A stretch of DNA of 37,213 nucleotides from Micromonospora halophytica (GCF_900090245.1 NZ_FMDN01000034.1:1-37213), one strand, 5' to 3'. Numbered from the stretch's first letter, positions 25,799 through 34,036 are shown. A program made the numbers and translations. Notes: generated by a model from the letters alone, not told the origin.

Positions 25799-26169
25799 GC
25801 GGCGAGGCGGCCTTCGCCGCCGGGTACGTGCTGGTGCTGCTCGCCGTCGTGGTCGCCCTGCAGATCTGGGGGCGGCAGCCCACCAGCGCCTGGGCGTCGC
25901 GGGTCTTCGCCGGCTTCCGGCGGGCCGTACCGGACGCGCCGCAGCCGGCCGACCAGACCGACTGGCCGCACTCGGAGGTGGGCCGCTTCCACGCGGTCAT
26001 CGCGCTGTCGGTCGCGGCGATCGCCGTGGTCCTGGTGGCGGCGGCGATGGTGCGCAACCACCGACCGGTCGAGGTCGCCGTCCTCGTCGCGGCGGCGCTG
26101 CCGCACTGCGTCCTGCTCGCCCGGCAGGCGCCGAGGCTGCTACGTCGGCCGGAGCCCCCTCCCGGCTGA
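25795..26169 (+). CDS. Small membrane protein coupled to nitric oxide reductase
   Basis: The 124-residue protein starts inside the qNor stop (ATGA overlap), so it is co-translated with it. It has three hydrophobic segments, at about 8-24, 68-88 and 92-107, with a loop between the first two that contains WPHSEVGRFH. I do not recognise a family. Its coupling suggests an accessory or assembly role for the reductase. A strong terminator hairpin follows 16 bases downstream. Confidence 0.75.
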   Translation: MSGEAAFAAGYVLVLLAVVVALQIWGRQPTSAWASRVFAGFRRAVPDAPQPADQTDWPHSEVGRFHAVIALSVAAIAVVLVAAAMVRNHRPVEVAVLVAAALPHCVLLARQAPRLLRRPEPPPG

Positions 26170-26185
26170 CCGTGGTCGCCTCTGG

Positions 26186-26228
26186 TGATCGCGAGGAGGC
26201 GGGGGAACGCCCTGCCTCCTCGCGATCA
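26186..26228 (+). terminator. Strong terminator hairpin after the NO reductase operon
   Basis: TGATCGCGAGGAGGC pairs perfectly with its downstream complement (26214-26228); the stem can extend inward through GGG/CCC to about 18 bp. It separates the reductase operon from the regulator gene. Confidence 0.85.
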
Positions 26229-26238
26229 TGCATGACAC

Positions 26239-26268
26239 AGTTTCTACTAGTTTCTATTGGATAAACTA
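26239..26268 (+). promoter_or_regulatory. Repeat-rich promoter/operator of the SufR-like regulator
   Basis: AGTTTCTA occurs twice in tandem (26239-26246 and 26249-26256), and TAGTTT (26248-26253) with AAACTA (26263-26268) forms an inverted repeat. The region ends five bases before the GTG start, in an AT-rich island, and may be an autoregulatory site. A related GTTTCTAC lies before norB at 23259. Confidence 0.55.
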
Positions 26269-26273
26269 CGCTC

Positions 26274-26984
26274 GTGGACAGGCGACGATGGATCGACCGC
26301 GAGCAGCGCAGCGGGCTCGGTGAGAGCCGCGAGCAGGTCCTCGACCTGCTGCGGGCCGCGGAGCAGGCCCTGGGCGTACGGGAGGTGGCCGAGCGGACCG
26401 GCCTGCACCTCAACACGGCCCGTTTCCACCTCGACGGGCTCGTCGACGCCGGACTGGCCGTACGCGAGACCGAGGCCGGCGGCCGGCGCGGCCGCCCCCG
26501 GGTGATCTACCGGCCGTCGACCACCGCGGCGGACCCGGCCGCCACCGGTGCCCGCAGCTACCGGCTGCTCGCCGAGATCCTCACCGGCGTCGCGACGCGC
26601 GCCCACGCCGAGCCCTCCGCCGTCGCGAGGGAAGCCGGCCAGGACTGGGGACGCTACCTGGCCGACCGTCCCGCGCCGCTGCGCCGCATCACGGCCGGTG
26701 AGGCGGTCGACAAGCTCACCGCGATCCTCGCCGACATCGGCTTCGCCCCCGAGACCGTGCCGGACGAGCACCGGCCGCAGATCCTGCTCCGGCACTGCCC
26801 GTTCCGGGAGATCGCCGAGCACAGCCAGCAGGTGGTCTGCGCGATCCACCTGGGGCTGATGCAGGGGGCGTTGGCGGAGATGCGAGCGCCGGTGACGGCC
26901 GAGCGGCTCGAGCCCTTCGTGCAACCGAACCTGTGCCGCGCGCACCTGAGCCGGGAGGACGGGACACGCCCTACCGCCGGGTGA
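26274..26984 (+). CDS. SufR-like winged-helix regulator with Cys cluster ligands
   Basis: The 236-residue protein has an N-terminal winged helix (about 20-82) whose recognition region is GLHLNTARFHLDGLVDAG. Its C-terminal domain contains Cys175 in RHCPFREIAE, Cys189 in QVVCAIHLG and Cys221 in PNLCRAHL. That layout matches SufR-type regulators, which hold an Fe-S cluster and sense iron, oxidants or NO. GTG at 26274 is the start; an upstream repeat-rich element suggests autoregulation. Placed right behind the NO reductase operon, it is a good candidate NO sensor for that operon, by inference. Terminator-like hairpins lie on both sides of the gene. Confidence 0.82.
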   Translation: MDRRRWIDREQRSGLGESREQVLDLLRAAEQALGVREVAERTGLHLNTARFHLDGLVDAGLAVRETEAGGRRGRPRVIYRPSTTAADPAATGARSYRLLAEILTGVATRAHAEPSAVAREAGQDWGRYLADRPAPLRRITAGEAVDKLTAILADIGFAPETVPDEHRPQILLRHCPFREIAEHSQQVVCAIHLGLMQGALAEMRAPVTAERLEPFVQPNLCRAHLSREDGTRPTAG

Positions 26985-27012
26985 CCATCTCGTCGGGGCC
27001 TCTGCGTCACGT

Positions 27013-27044
27013 GTCCGGCCCGGGACCAAGGTCCCGGGCCGGAC
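27013..27044 (+). terminator. Perfect 15-bp hairpin after the regulator gene
   Basis: GTCCGGCCCGGGACC and its exact reverse complement are separated by only AA. It lies 28 bases after the stop of the regulator and before the iron box, and could act as a terminator in both directions. Confidence 0.75.
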
Positions 27045-27075
27045 GGGCAGAAGGTCCCGGATCACGAGCGGAAAG

Positions 27076-27094
27076 TGAGGTTAGCCTCGCCTTA
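27076..27094 (+). promoter_or_regulatory. Iron box (IdeR/DtxR-type operator)
   Basis: TGAGGTTAGCCTCGCCTTA matches 14 of 19 positions of the DtxR/IdeR consensus TTAGGTTAGGCTAACCTAA. It lies 34 bases upstream of the feoA start, so the feo operon is probably repressed when iron is plentiful. Confidence 0.75.
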
Positions 27095-27128
27095 GGAGCA
27101 GGGGAGTCGGCTGGCAGCGGGAGGACCG

Positions 27129-27428
27129 ATGAAGGGCAACGCGGCGAAGGTCCGGCACCGCGGCCTGCACGGCATCGGCGACGGGGACGAGGTGCCGTTG
27201 GCCGAGCTGCGTCCGGGCGCGGAGGCGACAGTCGTCCGGGTCGAGTCCGCTGCCGCCCCGGCGGTCGCCCGACGCCTCGCCGATCTGGGCTTCACCCCCG
27301 GGACCCGGGTTCGGGTGCAGCGCCGGGCGCCACTGCGCGACCCGGTCCTGTACCGCGTGCGGGACTACGAGGTCTGCCTGCGCCGGGCGCAGGCCGCATG
27401 GGTACGGGTGGTCGGAGTGGGCGTGTGA
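27129..27428 (+). CDS. feoA: Ferrous iron transport protein A
   Basis: The 99-residue protein carries an SH3-like FeoA domain from about residue 22: VPLAELRPGAEATVVRVES, RRLADLGFTPGTRVRVQRRAP, then YRVRDYEVCLRRAQA, which follows the family line closely. It is a cytosolic partner of FeoB. A 20-residue N-terminal extension rich in Lys, Arg and His precedes the domain. GGGAGGA precedes the ATG at 27129. It overlaps feoB by four bases and sits behind an iron box. Confidence 0.93.
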   Translation: MKGNAAKVRHRGLHGIGDGDEVPLAELRPGAEATVVRVESAAAPAVARRLADLGFTPGTRVRVQRRAPLRDPVLYRVRDYEVCLRRAQAAWVRVVGVGV

Positions 27429-29374
27429 CCGGGGGCTGCCACGGTGGCGGCGTCGCAGCGCCCACGCCGACCGAGACGATCCGGGTCGCCCTGGTGGGCA
27501 GCCCGAACGCCGGCAAGACCAGCGTGTTCAACGCGCTGACCGGGCTCACCGCCAAGACGGGCAACTACCCGGGGGTGACGGTCTCCCGCCACGTCGGCAC
27601 CTGCCGCTCGGGCGACGCCCGGTGCACCGTCGAGGATCTGCCGGGCACGTACAGCCTGGAGCCGATCAGCCCGGACGAGCAGGTCGCGGTGGACGTCCTC
27701 GACGGGCGGCTGGACGGCTCCGTGCGTCCGGACGCGCTGCTGATGGTGGTCGAGGCCACCACACTGCGCCGCTCACTGGGCCTGCTGGCGCAGGTCCTCG
27801 GCCGTGGGCTGCCCACCTGTGTGGTGCTCACCTTCGCCGACGAGCTGACCCGCCGGCAGGGGCACCTGGACGTGGCGAGTCTCGCCACGGCGCTCGGCGT
27901 GCCGGTGGTGCCGGTGCTGGGGCACCGCGGCCGCGGCGTGGACGAGCTGCGGGACCGGCTCGCCGGCTGGCGGCAGTGGCCCGTCCCGGTGGTGCCGCCG
28001 CCGGTCGAACCGACCGAACGCGACGCCTGGATCGAATCGGTGCTGGACTTCGCCCGCTACCGGACGGCACAGCCGCATCGGGCCACGCAGCGGGTCGACG
28101 CGGTGCTGCTCCACCCGGTCTGGGGCACGGTGGTGTTCTTCGCCGTGATGACGCTGTTCTTCCAGACGATCTTCACGCTCGCCGCGCCGTTGCAGGACGC
28201 CGTCGAGTCGCTCTTCGTGCTGCTCGGGCACCTGGTGGACCGGCACGTCGACAACCCGTGGCTGTCCGGGTTCCTCGGTGACGCGCTGATCGGCGGAGTC
28301 GGTGGCGTGCTGGTCTTCGTACCCCAGATCACCCTGCTGTTCCTCCTGCTCGCACTCCTGGAAGGGGTCGGCTACCTGTCCCGGGCCGCGTTTCTCATGG
28401 ACCGGGTGATGGCCCGGGTGGGCCTGGAGGGCCGCGCGTTCGTCGCGCTGCTCTCCTCGTTCGCCTGCGCCATCCCCGGGATCATGGCGACCCGGACCCT
28501 GCCGTCGGCCCGGGACCGGCTGGCCACCATGCTCGCCGCCCCGCTGATGACCTGCTCCGCCCGGCTACCGGTGTACGTGCTGCTGATCAGCCTGCTGGTC
28601 GACCCGTCGGCGCGGTGGGGGCCGTTCGGCGTACAGGGCCTCGTCATGCTCGGCATGTACCTGCTCGGCACCGTCTCGGCGATGCTCACCGCCTGGCTGT
28701 TCAAGCGCGTCGTGGACCGGCGCGGCACCGTGCTGCCGTTCTACCTGGAACTGCCCCCCTACCGGCTGCCGTCGGCCCGGTCCGTGCTGATCGCGGTCTG
28801 GGACGCCGCGAAGTCCTTCCTCCGCAAGTGCTCGACCATCATCCTGGTCACCACGGCGGCGCTGTGGCTGCTGCTCAACCTCCCCCAGCACTCCGACGCC
28901 GACCTGCAAAGCGCCGGGGTGGACACCGGCAACCCGGCCGCCGTGTCCGCGTACGTGGTGGACCACAGCCACGCCGCCGGTCTGGGCCGGCTGGTGGAGC
29001 CCGTCTTCGCCCCGCTGGGCTTCGACTGGCGGATCAGTGTCGGGGTGCTGTCGGCCCAGTCGGCCCGGGAGACGTTCGTCGCCACTCTCGGGCAGGTGGC
29101 TGCCGCCGAGGACCCCGAGCACCCGACGCAGGCGCTGCGGGACCTGAGGTACCCGGACGGTCCGCGGGCCGGCCAACCGGTCTTCACCCCACCCACCGTG
29201 GTGGCCCTGCTGGTCTACTTCGCGTACGCCCTGCAGTGCATGGCCACGGTCGGCGTGATCCGCCGGGAGACCGGCACCTGGAAGTGGCCCCTCGTCGCGT
29301 TCGGCTATCTCACCGGCCTCGCCTGGGTGCTCGCCTTCCTGGCCCGGGAACTCACCACCCTGTTCCTGCCATGA
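27425..29374 (+). CDS. feoB: Ferrous iron transporter B (G-protein-coupled permease)
   Basis: The 649-residue protein imports Fe(II). The N-terminal G domain has G1 GSPNAGKT (25-32), the switch region GNYPGVTV, G3 DLPGTYS and a G4 position reading TFADE, where the textbook N-x-x-D has Thr in place of Asn. The membrane part contains the two Gate-like repeats, with the metal-path cysteines in SSFACAIPGIMATR and APLMTCSARLPVY. Length is normal for the shorter FeoB class. The GTG start at 27425 overlaps the feoA stop; the following NifU-like gene overlaps its stop. An early Cys-His-Gly stretch (GGCHGGG) at the N-terminus is a possible metal-touching feature. Confidence 0.95.
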   Translation: MTGGCHGGGVAAPTPTETIRVALVGSPNAGKTSVFNALTGLTAKTGNYPGVTVSRHVGTCRSGDARCTVEDLPGTYSLEPISPDEQVAVDVLDGRLDGSVRPDALLMVVEATTLRRSLGLLAQVLGRGLPTCVVLTFADELTRRQGHLDVASLATALGVPVVPVLGHRGRGVDELRDRLAGWRQWPVPVVPPPVEPTERDAWIESVLDFARYRTAQPHRATQRVDAVLLHPVWGTVVFFAVMTLFFQTIFTLAAPLQDAVESLFVLLGHLVDRHVDNPWLSGFLGDALIGGVGGVLVFVPQITLLFLLLALLEGVGYLSRAAFLMDRVMARVGLEGRAFVALLSSFACAIPGIMATRTLPSARDRLATMLAAPLMTCSARLPVYVLLISLLVDPSARWGPFGVQGLVMLGMYLLGTVSAMLTAWLFKRVVDRRGTVLPFYLELPPYRLPSARSVLIAVWDAAKSFLRKCSTIILVTTAALWLLLNLPQHSDADLQSAGVDTGNPAAVSAYVVDHSHAAGLGRLVEPVFAPLGFDWRISVGVLSAQSARETFVATLGQVAAAEDPEHPTQALRDLRYPDGPRAGQPVFTPPTVVALLVYFAYALQCMATVGVIRRETGTWKWPLVAFGYLTGLAWVLAFLARELTTLFLP

Positions 29375-29934
29375 GCCTCGTCCCGCTGCACCCGCAGGCG
29401 GATCCGGCCCGGCCGGAGCGGGTCCGCTGGGTCGTGGCCGGCGGTGCCGTACCGGCGACCGGCCCGCCGGCCACCGTGCCGGAGCCGCTCGCGGGGCTGC
29501 TGGTCGAGGGAGTCCTGACCGCCGTGGCGGTGGAACCCGGCGCCGTGGTGACCGACCTCGCTCCGGGCCGCAGCTGGACCGACGAGGGCCCACGGGTCCG
29601 GACGGCGCTGCACGCGGCCCTGTCCACAACGGCCGACTGGCAGTTCGGGTCCACGGCGGGCACCGACCAGGACGCGGCGCTCCGGAGATCGGTCGAGCGA
29701 CTGCTCGACGGGCCGGTCGGCGACGTCGCCCGGTCCCACGGCGGTCACATCGAGCTGGTCGATGTCCGCGACGGGCAGGTACGGGTCCGGCTGACGGGCG
29801 CGTGCGAGGGATGCCCGGCCTCCCGCTTCACCCTGCGGCACCGGCTCGAAGCCGAGCTGCGCCGCTACCATCCCCGACTCGGTGGTGTCGTCGCCGTCAC
29901 GAGAGTACCGTCCGTCCTCCCGCACCCCGGATGA
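29371..29934 (+). CDS. NifU-like Fe-S scaffold protein encoded after feoB
   Basis: The 187-residue protein ends in a NifU C-terminal domain (about 104-175). It contains RSHGGHIELVDVRDGQVRV and the cluster-binding pair Cys145/Cys148 in TGACEGCPAS. The first 100 residues are less conserved-looking; they resemble the extra N-terminal region of actinobacterial NifU-like proteins. The ATG overlaps the feoB stop (ATGA), so it replaces the FeoC position in the operon. It probably carries an Fe-S cluster, either to use the imported iron or to sense it. Confidence 0.88.
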   Translation: MSLVPLHPQADPARPERVRWVVAGGAVPATGPPATVPEPLAGLLVEGVLTAVAVEPGAVVTDLAPGRSWTDEGPRVRTALHAALSTTADWQFGSTAGTDQDAALRRSVERLLDGPVGDVARSHGGHIELVDVRDGQVRVRLTGACEGCPASRFTLRHRLEAELRRYHPRLGGVVAVTRVPSVLPHPG

Positions 29935-30070
29935 CGAGATCGTCGTCACGGCTGCGGTCGGTGCGCTGCCAATCGAAGTGGATCCGGTTCTTCACCGTCC
30001 TGCCTTCGGGCACCTGAATGAACAGGATGCCGGGCACTGGAGCGGGGGCCTCGAGGAGAACCTGCGCCGA

Positions 30071-31105
30071 TCAGCCGTCCAGACGGCGGACCATGTTCAT
30101 GATCGTCTCCACCTGGTAGCCGCCCTTGATCGGGTAGTTGGTGGCGCCGAGGTAGCCCCACCAGTCCCAGCAGCCGTTCGGGTTCACCCCGGTCGCGATG
30201 GCCTGCGGGTAGAGCACGATCAGGCGGTTGGTGTCGGCGTACTGGTTGAGGTTGGCCCGGTCGACGAAGGCCGTGCCGATCTTCGCGTACCCCTGGGCAC
30301 AGCCGTGCAGGGCGACCAGCAGCCGGCAGGTCTGCCCGGCCGCGCAGGCGCTCGGGACGTACGCGAAGCCGGCGGAGTCCATGCTCAGGCCGTTGGCCCA
30401 GCCGTTGACGGCGAAGGTGTTCTGGCTGAACCGGACGAGGGTGCCGCCGAGCGGGCCGGTGTTCGGCGGGGCGAGGGAGCCGAGCAGCTTGCCGAGGAAG
30501 GCGCCCTGGGGGTCGCTGCCGCAGTCGTTGAGGTACGGCGAGGCGGTGGCGGCGCAGCCGACGGTGCCGTACGGGGTCACCCAGGCGTGACCGGCGCCGC
30601 CGGTGCTGTCGTAGCGGACGCTGGCCCCGAAGTCCTGGTAGTACCGGACGAGGTCGTCGGTGACGGACTTCTTCACGGTGCTGTCGCTGCCGCCGTGGTA
30701 GACGTACACCGGCTGGCCGGAGAGGTTGCCGGTGCCGTCGATCCAACCGTAGGACGCCCAGGTGCGGGTGTAGTTCTCCAGAGCGGAGACGTGCGTCGGG
30801 TAGAGGTTGTCGCCGCAGCCGTAGAGAGCCTGGGCGACGGTGTTCTGGGCGCAGTAGTACGGGCCGGCGGCGAAGACGGCCGCGCCACGGATCCGTGACG
30901 AGTACGCGACCTGGAGCTGGGTGGCCAGGTAGCCGCCGGAGGAGATCCCGGCGACGTACACGGCGGAGACGTGGTAGGTGCCGAGCGACCCGGAGACCGG
31001 GGTCTTGGTGTACGGCGTCGTGGCGGCCCGGGCGGCCACGCCGCCGGGCAGGACGAGGAGGAGGGCTGCGGCGAGGGCAGTGACGGCCTTCCACGGTGTC
31101 TTCAT
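30071..31105 (-). CDS. Secreted short-chain polyhydroxyalkanoate depolymerase-type esterase
   Basis: The 344-residue preprotein starts with a Sec signal peptide (MKTPWKAVTALAAALLLVLP, likely cleaved after ARA at 27). The lipase box GISSG places the nucleophile at Ser55, which is early in the sequence, as in type 2 catalytic domains of extracellular PHB depolymerases. VYHGGSD and the histidine region GGAGHAWVTP supply likely acid and His residues. The second half (LLVALHGCAQGYAKIG, LYPQA, NPNGCWDWWGY) is the poly(3-hydroxybutyrate) depolymerase-like repeat common to this family. No separate substrate-binding domain is present. GGGAGAA precedes the ATG at 31105. The gene stands alone and is convergent with the feo operon. 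Confidence 0.85.
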   Translation of the reverse strand: MKTPWKAVTALAAALLLVLPGGVAARAATTPYTKTPVSGSLGTYHVSAVYVAGISSGGYLATQLQVAYSSRIRGAAVFAAGPYYCAQNTVAQALYGCGDNLYPTHVSALENYTRTWASYGWIDGTGNLSGQPVYVYHGGSDSTVKKSVTDDLVRYYQDFGASVRYDSTGGAGHAWVTPYGTVGCAATASPYLNDCGSDPQGAFLGKLLGSLAPPNTGPLGGTLVRFSQNTFAVNGWANGLSMDSAGFAYVPSACAAGQTCRLLVALHGCAQGYAKIGTAFVDRANLNQYADTNRLIVLYPQAIATGVNPNGCWDWWGYLGATNYPIKGGYQVETIMNMVRRLDG

Positions 31106-31348
31106 GGCGTTCTCCCGTCGAGGCGCCGGCGGGACGGGCCGGCGTGCGGGGAACGCTAACGTGAGATCGACCACAGCGGATATCCGTGCGGGCGACACCT
31201 CGCCGGCGGCGACGGTGTGGGTCGCCCACCCGGCAGCACACCTGATCCGGGTGGACGACCCGCATGGCCGGCGACGCAGTGGGTACCGCTGCGGCATGGC
31301 GACCGACCCGATCCCACCGCAGGCCGACACCCCCGGGCGGCTGAGGAG

Positions 31349-32059
31349 ATGAGCGATCCGCCGTACGGGCCCGCCGCACAGCGGCCCTCCCCCGCCGAGG
31401 ACGACGCCCGGCTCAACGGCCTGGCCCGCCGGCTCGACAAGCCGATGGGTGTGCTCGGTGTCCTGTTCCTGCTGCTGGTGTTCGGGCAGGCGGTCGCCCG
31501 CCACGGCACGCTCGCCGCCGTGCTCAGCGTCGCCGGCTGGTTGCTGTGGGCGGTGTTCATCGCCGAGTTCGTCCTGCGTGCCTGGCTGGCCCGGCACTGC
31601 GCGCGGGAGTTCTGGAAACGCAACTGGTGGCAGCTGATCTTCCTGGCCGTGCCCTTCCTGCGCTTCGCCCGTGCCGCCAGCGTGCTGCGGGCCGCTCGCG
31701 GTGGCGGGGTGGTCGCCGCCGCCGTACGAGGCTCCCGCTCGGCCGGACGGCTGCTCACCGACCGGTTGGCCTGGCTGGCGGTCGTGACGGTGACGATCAT
31801 CCTCGCCGCCGGGCAACTTCTCGTCCTGACCCGTTCCTACCGGACGTACGGACTCGCGTTGCACGACGCCGCCCTCGCCACCATCACCGGTGAGCCGCTC
31901 ACCGCCAACGACCCCTTCGCCCAGGTGCTCGAGCTGGTGCTGGCCGCGTACTCCGTGGTGGTGTTCGGCACCCTCGCCGGGGCCCTCGGCGCGTTCTTCC
32001 TCAGCCGTGAACGGGCCGAGGCCCGCGCTGCCCAGCAGACCGCCGAGAGGGAACAGTGA
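31349..32059 (+). CDS. Ion-channel-like membrane protein without a selectivity filter
   Basis: The 236-residue protein has helices arranged like a voltage-sensor plus pore unit: LGVLFLLLVFG, WLLWAVFIAEFVLRAWLA, an arginine-bearing FLRFARAASVLRAAR, WLAVVTVTIILAAGQLL, and a final YSVVVFGTLAGALGAFF. Between the last two helices, where a K+ channel carries TVGYGD, the sequence reads ALATITGEPLTAND. It is therefore related in layout but has no standard potassium filter. GAGGAG precedes the ATG at 31349. It could be a degenerate channel, a sensor, or a channel for another ion. Confidence 0.7.
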   Translation: MSDPPYGPAAQRPSPAEDDARLNGLARRLDKPMGVLGVLFLLLVFGQAVARHGTLAAVLSVAGWLLWAVFIAEFVLRAWLARHCAREFWKRNWWQLIFLAVPFLRFARAASVLRAARGGGVVAAAVRGSRSAGRLLTDRLAWLAVVTVTIILAAGQLLVLTRSYRTYGLALHDAALATITGEPLTANDPFAQVLELVLAAYSVVVFGTLAGALGAFFLSRERAEARAAQQTAEREQ

Positions 32060-32468
32060 GGCGGCCCCGCCCGGTGCGGACGTGGGCACCGCAAGCCCGG
32101 GCTCGCGGATGGGAGCGCACGCCCGGTCACCGTCCCTGCCGCCGCCGCAGAGTGCTCGGCGCGGGTCCGTGGCTGCCGGGTCACCACGCCGCAGGCGCCG
32201 TAGGGGAGCGTGCCGGAACCCTGATGCGTCTCGTACATGCGGACGGCGGCGTACAGGCCGCAGGCGGCGGTGAGGGCGGCCAGGAGGGTGGGGTGGACCG
32301 CGGCCGTGCCGAGCCCGAGGAGCACCGCGGCGGCGGCCCAGGTGGGGTCCTTCGCCGCCTGGCCCGGCCCACCGAGCCCACGGCTGGCAGGTGACCTGCC
32401 TCACGGTATGTCACATCGACCGGTCGGGCGGTGTCTTGGGACCGAACCCCATGAGCGAAGGAGACGCC
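32060..32468. other. Intergenic region without a convincing gene
   Basis: This 409-base stretch is GC-rich and open in several frames, all of poor composition. One minus-strand frame around 32190-32387 encodes a hydrophobic-looking segment (AAAAVLLGLGTAAVHPTLLA) but has no acceptable start and is closed by a stop just upstream. It may be the relic of a small membrane protein. The last 60 bases should hold the promoter of the flavoprotein gene. Confidence 0.4.
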
Positions 32469-33665
32469 ATGACCGGGAACACCGATGTCGTCGTGATCGG
32501 CGGCGGATACGCCGGCGTCCTGGCGGCCAACCGCCTGACGCGGCGCGACGACGTGACGGTGACTCTGATCAACCCACGATCGAGCTTCGTCGAGCGGATC
32601 CGCCTGCACCAGCTGGTGGCCGGGTCCGCCGACGCGGTCGTCGACTACCGGGCCGTCCTGGCCCCGAGCATTCGTCTGGTCGTGGACACCGCGACCCGGA
32701 TCGACACCTCCGAGCGCAGCGTGACGTTGGCGACGGGCGGCACGGTCGACTACGACTACCTGATCTACGCGGTGGGCAGTGGCAACGCCGACCCGGGCGT
32801 GCCTGGAGCGGCCGAGTTCAGCTACCCGATCGCGACCCTGGAGCAGGCACAGCGACTTCGGCCCGCTCTCGACGCCGCCCCCGCCACAGCCGCGGTGACG
32901 GTGGTCGGAGCCGGCCCGACCGGTATCGAGACCGCCGCCGAACTGGCGGAGGCGGGGCGCGCCGTGACCCTGGTCTGCGGCGGGGTGCTCGGCCCGTACC
33001 TGCACCCACAGGCTCGACGCCCGGTTGCCAGGCAGCTGGCCAGACTCGGTGTGACCGTGCTCGACGGCCCCGGCACGAAGGTGACCGGCGTGACGCGCGA
33101 CGCCGTGCAGCTCGCAGACGGCCGCAGCCTGCCGAGCACCGTGACCGTCTGGAGCGCCGGCTTCGGCGTACCGGACCTGGCCGTACGCAGCGGCCTGACC
33201 ACCGACGACCTGGGTCGCCTGCTCACGGACGAGACCTTGACGAGCGTGGACGACGTACGCGTCGTCGCGGCCGGGGATTCGGCGGCACCGTCGGACCTGC
33301 CGTTCCGGATGAGCTGCCAGGCCGCGGTGCAACTGGGTCCGCACGCCGCCGACACGGTGCTCGCCCGGATCGCGGGTGAGCAACCCGCACAGGTCAACGT
33401 GATCTTCGCCGGCCAGTGCATCAGCCTGGGTCGTCACGCCGGCATCTTCCAGTTCGCCCGCCGGGACGACACGGCGGTACGGCTGCACCTCGGCGGCCGC
33501 CCTGGCGCGAAGCTCAAGGAGTTCGTGTGCAGGCACACTGTCAAGCAACTGGCGGACGAGGCACGCAAGCCCGGTGCGCTCAGCTGGGCCCGGGCCTGGG
33601 CCAGCGATGGCAAGCGCCGGCAGTTGCTGCGGGCCAGGCGCGGCGAGGCGCCGGTCGTCCGCTGA
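32469..33665 (+). CDS. NDH-2-like NAD(P)/FAD-dependent oxidoreductase
   Basis: The 398-residue flavoprotein has two nucleotide folds: FAD-binding VVVIGGGYAG (GxGxxG at 11-16) and NAD(P)-binding VTVVGAGPTG near 144-152. A later WSAGFGVPDL and AAGDSAAPSDLPFRMSCQAA give the flavin-tail contact region. The C-terminus is basic and lacks a clear membrane helix. It belongs to the pyridine nucleotide-disulfide/type II NADH dehydrogenase group; no redox-active CxxxxC is seen in the FAD domain. The ATG at 32469 has GAAGGAGA before it and is preferred to an in-frame ATG at 32451. Substrate unknown. Confidence 0.85.
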   Translation: MTGNTDVVVIGGGYAGVLAANRLTRRDDVTVTLINPRSSFVERIRLHQLVAGSADAVVDYRAVLAPSIRLVVDTATRIDTSERSVTLATGGTVDYDYLIYAVGSGNADPGVPGAAEFSYPIATLEQAQRLRPALDAAPATAAVTVVGAGPTGIETAAELAEAGRAVTLVCGGVLGPYLHPQARRPVARQLARLGVTVLDGPGTKVTGVTRDAVQLADGRSLPSTVTVWSAGFGVPDLAVRSGLTTDDLGRLLTDETLTSVDDVRVVAAGDSAAPSDLPFRMSCQAAVQLGPHAADTVLARIAGEQPAQVNVIFAGQCISLGRHAGIFQFARRDDTAVRLHLGGRPGAKLKEFVCRHTVKQLADEARKPGALSWARAWASDGKRRQLLRARRGEAPVVR

Positions 33666-33697
33666 AGGCCGGCCGAGCTTTCCGAGAACGCGTCGAT

Positions 33698-33732
33698 GGC
33701 CGAGCGCAGCCCCCGCAGGCGCGCGCTCGGCC
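33698..33732 (+). terminator. Hairpin downstream of the flavoprotein gene
   Basis: GGCCGAGCGC and GCGCTCGGCC form a perfect 10-bp stem with a 15-base loop, 32 bases after the stop codon. Confidence 0.6.
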
Positions 33733-34036
33733 GTCCTATAGCCGGCCGGGGTCACCTCCCGCGCCAGGGCAGCGGCGGTCGCTCCCGTCCGTCCCCTCCC
33801 GCACCGCACGTCATCGATACGCGTGGAACTGGTCGTCTCCGACGTCCGGGGTGCTTCGGCAACCCCCATCACCGCCGTCGCGGGTGAGCCCTACCTGGTG
33901 GAAAGCTGCCAGGCGGGCCACCGACGGTGATTCGGGCCGAGGTGGCTGTGATCGAAGGGAGGTGTTCGACGGCCGCCGGGAACCTCGCTCCGATCGTGGC
34001 CACGAGTGGTGACCCGGCTCGGCACTGTTGAGGACA
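33733..34036. other. Intergenic region, nothing recognisable
   Basis: I see no supported gene or RNA in this stretch. A 35-codon GTG frame (33823-33930) reads sensibly (MELVVSDVRGASATPI) but has no ribosome site and no recognisable family. It may be a decayed gene end. Confidence 0.4.

Noticed and set aside
32190..32387. Hydrophobic minus-strand frame downstream of the channel-like gene
   Set aside because: A stop lies directly upstream and there is no acceptable start; noted only as a possible relic.
33823..33930. 35-codon GTG frame after the flavoprotein gene
   Set aside because: No ribosome site, no family, and GC-rich DNA gives such frames easily.
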